A DNA stretch of 53,009 nt from JAXMBX01 sp046349635. Lineage in GTDB: Bacteria > Planctomycetota > Planctomycetia > Planctomycetales > Planctomycetaceae. A model generated the notes under the pieces. The model was not told where the DNA came from and made no database searches. It saw only the letters and a program-made list of their open reading frames with translations. The translations under genes were made by a program, and so were the position numbers. Within the stretch, counting starts at the first letter, position 1. Each line of letters opens with the position of its first letter. The stretch lies in assembly GCA_046349635.1 (NCBI GenBank), contig JAXMBX010000037.1, forward strand, positions 1-53,009, read 5' to 3'. Shown in pieces: positions 18,778 through 26,558 of the stretch.

Positions 18778-19773
18778 ATGTTTGTGGACATGGTCACAAT
18801 TTACTGCCGCGGGGGAGACGGCGGCGATGGGGTGGTGGCATTCCGTCGTGAGTTCAAGGTTCCCAAGGGTGGCCCCAACGGTGGGGATGGGGGACACGGT
18901 GGAAGTGTCATCGTCCAGGCTGAGAACAATATCGATAATCTCGCGGCCCTGGTGGGACACAAGCATTGGCGCGCCACGCGCGGCATGAACGGCGAAGGCT
19001 CCCTCAAGCGGGGAAGAGACGGCCAGGACGTCATCATCAAGGTTCCCCCGGGGACGATCATCCGCGACACCGACCGCGGACACATCCTGAAGGATTTGGA
19101 AAAGGATGGCGACAGCCTCGTCGTTGCCAAGGGAGGGAAGGGGGGACGAGGGAACACCTATTTCAAAACCTCCACCAACAGGACGCCTCGCGAAGCGGAA
19201 CGGGGCCAGGACGGCGAAGAACGGAATATCACCCTCGAACTCAAACTCATCGCCGACGTCGGGCTGGTCGGCAAACCCAACGCCGGCAAGTCCACCTTGC
19301 TCAGTCGCCTCTCCCGCGCTCAGCCTGAGATCGCCGACTATCCCTTCACCACTCGATCACCCAACCTGGGAATTGTTCAGGTCGGCTATGACAAGCAATT
19401 TCTCGTCGCCGACATTCCGGGACTGATCGAGGGTGCCCACGCCGGAGCAGGGCTCGGTCACGAGTTTCTCAAGCACATCGAGCGAACCAAAATCCTCGTG
19501 CATCTGGTCGAACCAGCCCCCATGGACCAGACTGACCCCATTGAGAACTACAAGCAGATCCGCCAGGAACTGGAACTGTACAACCCCGCGCTCCTCGAAC
19601 GCCCTGAAATTGTCGTCCTGACCAAAAGCGAACTTCCGGAAGCCGACGAGGTCGCCAAAAAACTGGCGAAAGAAAGTTCCTCACCCCTGCTCCAGATCTC
19701 CGCCGTCACCGGAAAAGGCCTCCCCGAACTGATCTCCCGCGTCTTCACCGCCTTGGAAGAAGTGAAGTCCTGA
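18778..19773 (+). CDS. obg: GTPase Obg/CgtA
   Basis: 331 residues. Ribosome-associated GTPase of 50S assembly and stress response. The glycine-rich Obg fold occupies residues 1-158 (FVDMVTIYCRGGDGGDGVV, GGPNGGDGGHGG). The G domain follows with P-loop GLVGKPNAGKST, switch II DIPGLIEGAHAGAGLGHEF and the G4-like block VLTKSELP. The C-terminal OCT domain of longer Obg proteins is absent, as in many bacteria. The Met at 18778 is chosen because Obg proteins begin at MFVDxxxIxxxxGxGGxG, with AGAAGGG 10-16 bases upstream; an in-frame extension to 18685 uses TTG and has no family match. Converges with htrA. Confidence 0.95.
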   Translation: MFVDMVTIYCRGGDGGDGVVAFRREFKVPKGGPNGGDGGHGGSVIVQAENNIDNLAALVGHKHWRATRGMNGEGSLKRGRDGQDVIIKVPPGTIIRDTDRGHILKDLEKDGDSLVVAKGGKGGRGNTYFKTSTNRTPREAERGQDGEERNITLELKLIADVGLVGKPNAGKSTLLSRLSRAQPEIADYPFTTRSPNLGIVQVGYDKQFLVADIPGLIEGAHAGAGLGHEFLKHIERTKILVHLVEPAPMDQTDPIENYKQIRQELELYNPALLERPEIVVLTKSELPEADEVAKKLAKESSSPLLQISAVTGKGLPELISRVFTALEEVKS

Positions 19774-19788
19774 TAAACCTTCGAGTAG

Positions 19789-19818
19789 CCCAGGTTGCAG
19801 GTACTCCTGCTACCTGGG
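19789..19818. repeat. Family D hairpin (TACT apex), copy 1
   Basis: CCCAGGTTGCAGG, loop TACT, CCTGCTACCTGGG: a 13-pair stem with one mismatch, 16 bases after the obg stop. It is followed directly by TGGCGCAGCCA, which can form a second small hairpin with loop GCA. Three further copies (22920, 43144, 44221) share the GG-TACT-CC apex but have different, still self-complementary stems. Confidence 0.8.
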
Positions 19819-19860
19819 TGGCGCAGCCATCGGAACCACTGCAAATCGACTCTCAATTCT

Positions 19861-19901
19861 GGCTGCCCCACACGCCTAAATGGCGTGCGGGCACCGCCAG
19901 C
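19861..19901. repeat. Additional intergenic hairpin
   Basis: GGCTG ... CAGCC outer arms enclose CACGCC-TAAAT-GGCGTG. The stem lies between family D copy 1 and the htrA terminator in the obg/htrA convergent gap. It may be a relative of family D with another apex; only one copy was seen. Confidence 0.5.
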
Positions 19902-19937
19902 CACACGTGGCCCATTCAATCCCCCCCAAAAACAAAA

Positions 19938-19971
19938 GGCCGCATCCCACGATTGCTCGTCGAATGCGGCC
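19938..19971 (-). terminator. Intrinsic terminator of htrA
   Basis: Arms GGCCGCAT and ATGCGGCC pair perfectly. On the minus strand the stem is followed by TTTTGTTTTT. It lies about 30 bases after the htrA stop codon. Confidence 0.8.
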
Positions 19972-20003
19972 TGAAGTTTGAACGGCCGTTCCCGTGTCTC
20001 AAA

Positions 20004-21539
20004 TTACTTCTTCAACACGACAAACCGCCCGTTGTGGCTCTGGGGCACGCGCACATACAGCATCACCCCTTCTTCCAGTTTCTTCCCTTCCACGGCCTTC
20101 TTGAACTCTTCCACCGACTTCACGGGAGTTTGAGCCACGCTGTCGATCACCAGCCCCGGCTTCAGTCCCGCTTCCGCAGCAGGCGTATCCGCCTTGACCC
20201 CGGTGATGATCAACGTGTTCTTCTCGTGCTTGATCCCCAGTTCCTTCGAAGTTTCCGCCGTCAGGTTCTGCACGTCCAGACCCAGTTCGGAAAAGTTTTC
20301 CGACTTCGACGGAGTCTTGTCGGCCGATTCCTCTTCGGAGTCATTCTTGGGCGTGTGCCGGCTGGCGAAGTCCTGAGGCATCTCGCGAACCGTCACTGTC
20401 AGCGTCATCGGCTTCCCGGCCCGAATGATGTCGACCGGATAAGATCCGCCGATCTTCAACTGTTCCACGATCCCCTGCAGGCTGCGGGTATCGGAGACGT
20501 TCTTCCCATCCAGCTTCATGATCACGTCACCCCGTTGAAGTTTCGCTTCCGCAGCGGGTGAGGATTCGGAGACCGTACCGACAATCGCTCCTTGGCGGGC
20601 ATCCAGGCCGAAGTGATGCTTCAACTCGTTCGTCACCGGCTGAATCACCACGCCGAGGTACGCTCGCTTGACCGCGCCGTTATCGACGAGTTGCTGGCTC
20701 ACCCACTTCGCCATGTTCACCGGAACCGCGAACCCAACGCCGTCATATCCGCCGGACCGGCTGGAAATCGCCGTGTTGATCCCAATCACCTCTCCATTCA
20801 AGTTAATCAGCGGTCCGCCGCTGTTCCCCGGGTTGATCGCGGCATCGGTCTGGATGAAATCTTCCCGATCCGTGATGTGCATCCCGCGACCCTTGGCGCT
20901 GATGATCCCTGCGGTCACCGTCAAGTCCCCTTCGAGACCGAACGGATTACCCACGGCCAGCACCCAGTCCCCCACTTCCGCCGCGTCGCTGTTCCCCATC
21001 TTGAGTGCGGGAAGGGGATGATCCGCCTTGATCCGCAGGATCGCCACGTCAGTCCGCGGGTCTGTCTTGATGTCCGTCGCCAGGTATTCGCTCCCGTCCT
21101 GCAGACGAACCTTCACACGGGCCGCGTCGGCGACAACGTGATTATTCGTCATGATGATTCCGGACGGATCAATGATGAACCCGGACCCCTTACCCTGCGG
21201 ACGGACTTCCCGCTGCCGCCGCATTTGGTCGAACATGTCCTTGAACCGGGGATCATTCCGAAAGAAGTCCCCGAACGGGCTGTTCTCTCCGAATTGGTCT
21301 TCGCCCCCACGCGTCCGGACCGGGCGGCCTTCAACGTCAATCGCCACCACGGAAGGCAGCGCCAACTTCGACACCGCGCGGAACACCGAGGACTGATCCC
21401 GCGCGTCTCGCGTGGAAACGACCTGGGGAGGGTTCTCTTTCTGTGCCATCACATGGCTCCCAAGCCACACGCCCGATCCACCCGCCACAAAGGTCGAGAG
21501 CATCAGGCCGGTCATCCAGAGTTTCCTGTTTGTCTTCAT
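20004..21539 (-). CDS. Periplasmic serine protease HtrA/DegP family
   Basis: 511 residues. Quality-control protease and chaperone of the cell envelope. An N-terminal hydrophobic segment (LWMTGLMLSTFVAGGSGVWL) acts as signal or anchor. The trypsin-like domain has His in TNNHVVAD (about residue 133), Asp in RTDVAIL (about 163) and Ser in NPGNSGGPL (about 238), so the triad is complete. Two PDZ domains follow (about 270-365, with SSPAAEAKLQRGDVI; about 410-500, with TPAAEAGLKPGLVI), joined by an acidic Ser/Lys linker. The start at 21539 is supported by AAGGAGG upstream; an extension to 21572 would cover that Shine-Dalgarno site. Monocistronic, with its own terminator at 19938. Full-length DegP-type architecture. 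Confidence 0.93.
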   Translation of the reverse strand: MKTNRKLWMTGLMLSTFVAGGSGVWLGSHVMAQKENPPQVVSTRDARDQSSVFRAVSKLALPSVVAIDVEGRPVRTRGGEDQFGENSPFGDFFRNDPRFKDMFDQMRRQREVRPQGKGSGFIIDPSGIIMTNNHVVADAARVKVRLQDGSEYLATDIKTDPRTDVAILRIKADHPLPALKMGNSDAAEVGDWVLAVGNPFGLEGDLTVTAGIISAKGRGMHITDREDFIQTDAAINPGNSGGPLINLNGEVIGINTAISSRSGGYDGVGFAVPVNMAKWVSQQLVDNGAVKRAYLGVVIQPVTNELKHHFGLDARQGAIVGTVSESSPAAEAKLQRGDVIMKLDGKNVSDTRSLQGIVEQLKIGGSYPVDIIRAGKPMTLTVTVREMPQDFASRHTPKNDSEEESADKTPSKSENFSELGLDVQNLTAETSKELGIKHEKNTLIITGVKADTPAAEAGLKPGLVIDSVAQTPVKSVEEFKKAVEGKKLEEGVMLYVRVPQSHNGRFVVLKK

Positions 21540-22152
21540 GAGTAAAAATCCTCCTTCTTTCTGTCGCAGCATGAGTCACACCCCTCAGCGGCAAACCGGC
21601 CCAGGGTTTGCGCAACGGAAAGTGCGTCATTGATGATTAATTCCCAACCAGGACATTCGATACGGAACTCCTTTCCCCGGTTCGCGGGGAGAAAGCCCCA
21701 TGCCATCCCTTCTCCTGCAATCCCGTGTCCTGCCAAAATTGCGCTCTGCATCACTCTCGTCGCGAACAAGGGCGAATGCCATGCCAATCGAAGCTTCTCA
21801 CAGCGTTGGCCGAGCGACCGCGACAGGACATCAATCGACTGCTTTTATTTTATACGCACACCACTGGCAGAAATGTTGGAGGAGTTCTCGTCCCGGGGAT
21901 GGGTTGCAAATTTGTCATGTCGACCAGAGAAACCTGAAAAAGTTGACAAAACTGCAATCTACAAATAGAGTTATAACCTGAAGAACAGACGCTTTTGGGT
22001 AGACAATCGAGTGATGGTTTACCCGCGGTTATCAGCATCTGGGTGGCATGCCCACTTCGCGAAGCAGGGTGGGCATGTATACATTTGCTGCGAATCCTCG
22101 ATTTGATCCTGTTATCTGTAAAATATCCGGTCTTGGCCCTGAAGGAGGGCGC
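21540..22152. other. Divergent intergenic region htrA / rnc
   Basis: About 610 bases with no gene I can support; the open frames here have no recognisable family. It must contain the promoters of htrA and rnc. The only distinct element is family A copy 3 at 22041-22077. Confidence 0.4.
22041..22077. repeat. Family A palindrome, copy 3
   Basis: GGGTGGCATGCCCACTTCG then CGAAGCAGGGTGGGCATG. Arms CATGCCCAC (22047-22055) and GTGGGCATG (22069-22077) pair perfectly and the core TTCGCGAA is itself palindromic. Almost identical to copy 5 at 49611. This copy lies upstream of rnc rather than after a stop codon. Confidence 0.85.
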
Positions 22153-22881
22153 ATGCCGAATCCCCCGGAACTGGCATTGAGTACCGAAATGATTGCACGC
22201 TGCGAGGCGATGCTCAGGTACGAATTCCGGGACAAGCAGTTGCTGCAGGTCTGCCTCACCCATGCCTCCGGCGCTCGGCATCGGCTCGTCTCAAACGAAC
22301 GCCTCGAGTTCCTCGGGGACGCCGTCCTCGGCATGGTCGTCTGCGAAATGCTCTACCGCCGCTTTCCGGAGGCCACCGAAGGGGATCTGACCCGCATCAA
22401 GTCCATTCTCGTGAGCCGCCAGACCTGTGCTCGCATCAGCCTCGCAATGGGCTGCCATGAATTCCTGCTGGTCGGCAAGGGTCTCAGCACTAATGAAAGC
22501 GTCCCTTCCTCGGTCGTCGCGGCGGTCCTGGAATCCTTGATCGCCGGTGTCTACATGGATGGTGGGCTGGAGGCGGCACGGAGGCTCATTGAAGAGGTCA
22601 TGACCACCGAGCTGGAACTCACCATCCAGCACGAGCAGGGAAAGAACTACAAGAGCCAGTTGCAGCAGGTCGCTCAACGGCAATTCGGCGAGACACCCCT
22701 CTATCGGCTCCTCGACGAAAAAGGCCCCGATCACTCCAAGTGCTTCAAGATTGCGGCCATGATCGGTAGCCTGTCCTATCCCGCCGCATGGGGACCCACC
22801 AAGAAAGAGGCCGAGCAGCGCGCTGCTCAGAATGCCCTCTCCGAACTCCAGGGCCGCGAAATTCCCTACGCCGGCGATTGA
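22153..22881 (+). CDS. rnc: Ribonuclease III
   Basis: 242 residues. Cleaves double-stranded RNA in rRNA maturation and mRNA decay. The RNase III signature NERLEFLGDAVLG lies near residue 50, and the second acidic block AAVLESLIAGVYMDGG near 120, supplying the catalytic Glu and Asp. A C-terminal double-stranded RNA-binding domain (NYKSQLQQVAQRQFG ... KKEAEQRAAQNALSEL) completes the usual architecture. The start at 22153 has GAAGGAGG just upstream; an in-frame extension back to 22048 runs through the family A repeat and is rejected. Standalone gene. Confidence 0.93.
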   Translation: MPNPPELALSTEMIARCEAMLRYEFRDKQLLQVCLTHASGARHRLVSNERLEFLGDAVLGMVVCEMLYRRFPEATEGDLTRIKSILVSRQTCARISLAMGCHEFLLVGKGLSTNESVPSSVVAAVLESLIAGVYMDGGLEAARRLIEEVMTTELELTIQHEQGKNYKSQLQQVAQRQFGETPLYRLLDEKGPDHSKCFKIAAMIGSLSYPAAWGPTKKEAEQRAAQNALSELQGREIPYAGD

Positions 22882-23317
22882 GAATCACTGCATCAAAGTG
22901 CGCCCTCATCCTCGAGTGGCACAGGTTGCCGGTACTCCAGCGACCTCTGTGAGCCAGCACAAGAGAACAGTTCAACTCGACTTCCACACCCTGGGTTGAC
23001 TGAGCCTTGTACGCTGCGTCCTGACGAACCTCATCGATCATCACACGACACCAATCGTGGCCGACTCCTGCAGGCCATAGCAACTCGCTGAATTGCCCGG
23101 AAAACCCCCAGCTTTAATTAATGCCGTCAAGCGTAAGTTAGGGAAATTCCGTGTACCGGCGACTTTGCCGCAAACGGCGTCCTGGCGACGGCTTGGGGCA
23201 GGGAGGGGACAAACCCCCAAAACGAGGAGCCCCTTTACCCGGAGGGGGATAACTACGGGCCCGGAACGGGATATTCACGCGGCAAGGCGCGGGAGAAAAG
23301 TCACCCCCATCAAAGAC
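22882..23317. other. Gene-poor stretch after rnc with family D copy and GC-rich stems
   Basis: Contains family D copy 2 (22920-22949). Between about 23155 and 23275 there are several adjacent short stems, for example GCCGcaaaCGGC (23168-23179) and CGTCctggcGACG (23178-23190, sharing bases with it), then G-run/C-run pairs. I could not match this to RNase P, tmRNA, SRP or 6S RNA. No protein-coding frame is convincing. Confidence 0.4.
22920..22949. repeat. Family D hairpin (TACT apex), copy 2
   Basis: The GG-TACT-CC apex is flanked by arms CACAGGTTGCC and AGCGACCTCTG, which pair with two mismatches and one G-T wobble. It lies 38 bases after the rnc stop codon, in a similar position to the copy after obg. 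Confidence 0.75.
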
Positions 23318-23347
23318 AAGAAGCGGCCGTTTGAGCGGTCGCTTCTT
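23318..23347 (-). terminator. Hairpin after the H1-like gene
   Basis: AAGAAGCG ... CGCTTCTT arms with an inner GCC/GGT part give a long stem. On the minus strand it is followed by GTCTTTG, only weakly T-rich. It lies 54 bases after the H1-like stop codon and is the likely transcript end, though not a textbook terminator. Confidence 0.5.
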
Positions 23348-23400
23348 GCAAGTTCGACAATGCTGGGGAGTGAACTCCCCAACACAGCCCACGGGTCGCC

Positions 23401-23493
23401 TTACTTCTTCTTCTTGGCGGCCTTCTTGGCCGGTGCCTTCTTGGCGGCGGCTTTCTTCGCGGGGGCTTTCTTTGCTGCTTTCTTCTTGGCCAT
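23401..23493 (-). CDS. 30-residue histone H1-like Lys/Ala protein
   Basis: The frame encodes only 30 residues, almost all Lys, Ala and Pro in the AAKKAPAKK pattern of H1-type C-terminal tails. A strong Shine-Dalgarno site (GAGGAGG, 8 bases before ATG) supports translation. A hairpin at 23318 would end the transcript. Such tails bind DNA non-specifically through charge; a nucleoid role is inferred from composition only. It is far shorter than the usual bacterial H1-like proteins (Hc1/Hc2), so it is either a minimal form or a remnant of the tail. A longer overlapping frame at 23310-23612 reads the same DNA as Arg/Pro-rich and is discounted. Confidence 0.65.
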   Translation of the reverse strand: MAKKKAAKKAPAKKAAAKKAPAKKAAKKKK

Positions 23494-24050
23494 TTGAAGT
23501 TCCTCCTCATAGAGCCAAATTCGTAGCTGTCTCGCCGCTGGCTCCGGGCATTATCGTCGAGACGCGCCACAACACACTTCGGTGTTTGTGTGCAACTTGC
23601 CAACCATGACAAGCTGCGAGTGTAGGCCTGACTTTTGAAAAAGAAATCTTGGCAACCGGCTTCCGAGAACTGCTTTCACAACCTCAGAAATCTGTTTTCC
23701 AAAATCTTCTGTTCTCTCTTGACACGACCTGCACTCAACTCGTCGGTAATCCTAAGCAATTCAAAAAATAACGCAACCCTTTTTTTCGCAAAACGCCCTG
23801 ATTTACAGCCCTTTTGAACGCGCGCGGACCGCATCAAACTCGTCGCGCGCGCAACGTGAAATCGATTTCGAAAGTGTCGCGCGCGATAAACTGTTTTCGC
23901 GATGCAATTTTCAAAAATGCAAAAAAAGACTGGAAAACAAGCTGTTTTTTGCTTTTTTCAACGCGACGATGTTTTTCTCGCGATGTCTGCATTGCAAAAC
24001 GCGCACGCTCTTCTCTTCCGCGCGATGATCCTTCGCGCGAGATCAAAAAA
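23494..24050. other. AT-rich island with regularly scattered CGCG motifs
   Basis: No gene recognised. From about 23630 the sequence becomes much richer in A/T runs than its surroundings. Between about 23819 and 24090 roughly ten CGCG-containing motifs (GTCGCGCGCG, TTCGCGATG, CTCGCGATG, TCCGCGCGATG, TTCGCGCGAG) occur every 15-60 bases. The island runs into the 3' end of the isomerase gene. Frames that cross it have no family resemblance. Confidence 0.5.
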
Positions 24051-24884
24051 TTATTTTTCAGAATTTGATATTTTTTTGGAAATTTCGCGCATGTAGCCGA
24101 TGCTCTCGCGGGCAATGTACTCCGCGCCGGGGGAATAATCGAACACTTCCACTGAGATCCAACCCGCGTATTTCGTCTCCTTCAACGCGCGAAAGATGGG
24201 AGCATAGTCGGTCTCACCCATCCCCGGACCCAGCAGGTTGCTGTCGTTCACGTGGAAGTGACCTGTGTAGCGCGCGAACTGATGGATCAGCTCCGGAATC
24301 GGGGTCGGTTCGCTCAACATCGCCTTCACGTCCTGGTGCAGGCAGATCTGCGGGCACCCCAACGCATCGATCAACTCCACCGCCTCTCCACACGTGTTCA
24401 TGAAGTTGGTTTCCTTGGGAGTCAGCGGCTCCAGGCACAGTTTCACCTGCCGATCCGACAGCACACCCGCGCAAGCCTTCAAAACTTCCAGCGCATTCTC
24501 TTTTGCCTGCTCCCGCGACATCCCTTCAGCGATGTTTCGCTGCAGCGGAGACCCCAGCACCAGAATATCCCCCCCCAGATCCGCACACGCATGCGCCAGA
24601 TCGCAGAAATATTGGGCGGTCGCCCGTCGGACAGCCGCGTCCGAAGTCGTCAGGTGCAATCCCTCCGTTTTCGCCAGAAGCCAATGCAGCCCAATGATTT
24701 CCAGCCCATGATCTGCCGCCTGCTTCCGTAGAGTTCGGCGACGCTCCGCGGAAACCTCTGTGATCCGGGGAGCCAGCGTGAACGGTGCCACTTCAATTCC
24801 CGTGTACCCGGTCTCAGCAATGAAACGGCACTGCCGTTCCCAGTCCCAATCCACAAACAGTTCCTGGCAGATGGCGAATTTCAT
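24051..24884 (-). CDS. Sugar phosphate isomerase/epimerase (xylose-isomerase-like TIM barrel)
   Basis: 277 residues. The family isomerises or epimerises keto/aldo sugars with a divalent metal in an alpha/beta barrel. The expected metal-ligand blocks are visible: Glu in CLEPLTPKETNF, Asp/His around CLHQDVKAM, His in GHFHVNDSN, and Glu in SVEVFDYSPG. Pattern GLHWLLAKTEGLHLT is typical of the hydroxypyruvate isomerase/tagatose-3-epimerase relatives. The start MKFAICQELF at 24884 is preferred over a GTG at 24902 because homologues begin at this strand. The last ten codons (KKISNSEK) lie in the AT-rich island and look added. Substrate not assignable. Divergent from the cardiolipin synthase gene. 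Confidence 0.8.
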   Translation of the reverse strand: MKFAICQELFVDWDWERQCRFIAETGYTGIEVAPFTLAPRITEVSAERRRTLRKQAADHGLEIIGLHWLLAKTEGLHLTTSDAAVRRATAQYFCDLAHACADLGGDILVLGSPLQRNIAEGMSREQAKENALEVLKACAGVLSDRQVKLCLEPLTPKETNFMNTCGEAVELIDALGCPQICLHQDVKAMLSEPTPIPELIHQFARYTGHFHVNDSNLLGPGMGETDYAPIFRALKETKYAGWISVEVFDYSPGAEYIARESIGYMREISKKISNSEK

Positions 24885-25047
24885 CACTCCGCTTTCCTTC
24901 ACGCATTGTTGATCCGGAGATCACTTGGGAAATCATTCGCGAGGCGATAGAACTCGCGCATGTGACCACGTCAGAGGCTCGGTACAATCGAGAACACGTT
25001 GCAGTATAAGTGAGATAAGAAGCCTGCGAAAAGGAATGAGGGTCTGA

Positions 25048-26493
25048 ATGCTGCATGATTGGCAAAGTTTGCTCCTGCTCCTCATTTCCTTTCTGGGATA
25101 TCTGCTGACACTGCTCCTGATCCCCAGCCTCCTCATGAACAAACGGAAGTCCTCCGTTTCCGTCGTCGCCTGGTGCATGACGATCGTTCTCATGCCCCTG
25201 GTGGGCTCCCTGTTCTACCTGCTGTTTGGAATCAATCGGGTCGATCGCCGCACCCGTTCCCGCCAGTTGTCCGTCGAACGAATCGGAACCCGTCTCCCGG
25301 AATGGTCCCAATATGACGTCCTCCCCGGTGAGGAGATGAACCCGCAGCATCATTGCCTGGCGGAACTCGGTTTTCGCACCGGGGGAAACCGTCCCACTCA
25401 GGGAAACACCGTCGAGATCTACGCCGAAACCAGCGTCACGTTGCAGGCCATCGAGGACGCCGTCAATCAGGCGAAACTGACAATCCATCTCGAGTACTAC
25501 ATCTGGCAACCGGACGAGACTGGACGCCGCCTGCGCGACATGCTCATCAAGAAAGCCCGGGAAGGGGTCAAGGTCCGCTTCCTCGTCGACAGCCTCGGTT
25601 CAATGCGGCTGAAACGCGTCTTCCTGCAGCCCATGCTCGATGCGGGAATCGAAGTCGCCACGTTTCTCCCCGGCCAGTCCCTACGGGAACGCTGGTCCGT
25701 GAACCTCCGCAGCCATCGCAAAATCGTCGTCGTCGATGGGCAGATCGGCTTCACCGGCGGAATGAATATCGGCGACGAATACCTGGGCCGCGATCCTTAC
25801 CTGGGGTATTGGCGCGATACCCACCTCCGCCTCACGGGGCCTTCCGTTCTGCAACTGCAACAGGTCTTCGTCGAAGACTGGTACTTCGCCACGGGAATCG
25901 AGTTGCTCACCAAGGATATCTTCCCCGAGCCGACCGAACTCGGGGACCGGACCTTGCAAGTCATTGCGGGTGGCCCCGACCAGGAACAGGAGACGTTCCA
26001 CACCCTCTATTTCTCCGCCATCAATGAAGCCCAGGCGCGGATTTGCCTGGCGACCTCCTACTTCGTCCCCACTCCCGCCCTCGTCATGGCCCTGGAAACG
26101 GCCGCGTTGCGCGGCGTTCGGGTCCGCATCCTCCTCCCCCAGAAAAGTGCCCACTGGCTGATGGTCGTCTCCGGACGTTCGTACTACGAATCCCTCCTCG
26201 AAAGTGGTGTGGAAATCTACGAGTACACCGGCGGCCTGCTCCACTCCAAAACCATCTCCATCGACGGAAACTGGTCCCTCGTCGGCTCTCCCAACTTCGA
26301 TGCCCGCAGCGTGCAGCTCAATTTCGAGATCGGGGTCGCACTCTTCGACGCGTCACTAGCTCTCCTCCTCGAAGAGCAGTTCGAGAAAGACTCCGCCACC
26401 GCCGTCCGGATCGATCTGGAAGCCTGGCGAAAACGCCCCCTCCTCCATCAGTTGGGAGAAGGTTTCTGCCGGTTGTTTTCTCCCGTCCTGTAG
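25048..26493 (+). CDS. Cardiolipin synthase (phospholipase D family)
   Basis: 481 residues. Joins two phosphatidylglycerols to cardiolipin at the inner membrane. Two N-terminal membrane segments (LLLLLISFLGYLLTLLLIPS and VVAWCMTIVLMPLVGSLFYL) form the PLDc_N part. Two complete HKD motifs follow: SHRKIVVVDGQIGFTGGMN near residue 222 and LHSKTISIDGNWSLVGSPN near 398. The length and order match ClsA-type enzymes. Start by ATG at 25048, preceded by GGAATGAGGG. Probably followed on the same transcript by the antiporter gene after 65 bases. Confidence 0.9.
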   Translation: MLHDWQSLLLLLISFLGYLLTLLLIPSLLMNKRKSSVSVVAWCMTIVLMPLVGSLFYLLFGINRVDRRTRSRQLSVERIGTRLPEWSQYDVLPGEEMNPQHHCLAELGFRTGGNRPTQGNTVEIYAETSVTLQAIEDAVNQAKLTIHLEYYIWQPDETGRRLRDMLIKKAREGVKVRFLVDSLGSMRLKRVFLQPMLDAGIEVATFLPGQSLRERWSVNLRSHRKIVVVDGQIGFTGGMNIGDEYLGRDPYLGYWRDTHLRLTGPSVLQLQQVFVEDWYFATGIELLTKDIFPEPTELGDRTLQVIAGGPDQEQETFHTLYFSAINEAQARICLATSYFVPTPALVMALETAALRGVRVRILLPQKSAHWLMVVSGRSYYESLLESGVEIYEYTGGLLHSKTISIDGNWSLVGSPNFDARSVQLNFEIGVALFDASLALLLEEQFEKDSATAVRIDLEAWRKRPLLHQLGEGFCRLFSPVL

Positions 26494-26499
26494 GGTACG

Positions 26500-26539
26500 G
26501 TCGATCCTCTCGCTTCGCGGCGCGAGAACCGGGATCGAC
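26500..26539. repeat. Hairpin between cardiolipin synthase and antiporter genes
   Basis: Outer arms GTCGATC and GATCGAC pair perfectly and enclose TCTCG ... CGAGA. No T-run follows, so it is not a standard terminator. It fills most of the 65-base spacer and may be an attenuator, RNA-stability stem or repeat. Confidence 0.55.
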
Positions 26540-26558
26540 GGGTAAACAAGGACGGCTG

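Noticed and set aside
22745..23083. 112-codon minus-strand frame after rnc
   Set aside because: Overlaps the end of rnc and family D copy 2; no family recognised.
23834..24115. 93-codon minus-strand frame in the CGCG island
   Set aside because: Its Arg/Ser/Lys runs follow from the CGCG and A-run composition; it overlaps the isomerase gene end and has no family.
26043..26558. N-terminal extension of the antiporter
   Set aside because: Overlaps the cardiolipin synthase gene in another frame; the conserved protein begins at 26559.
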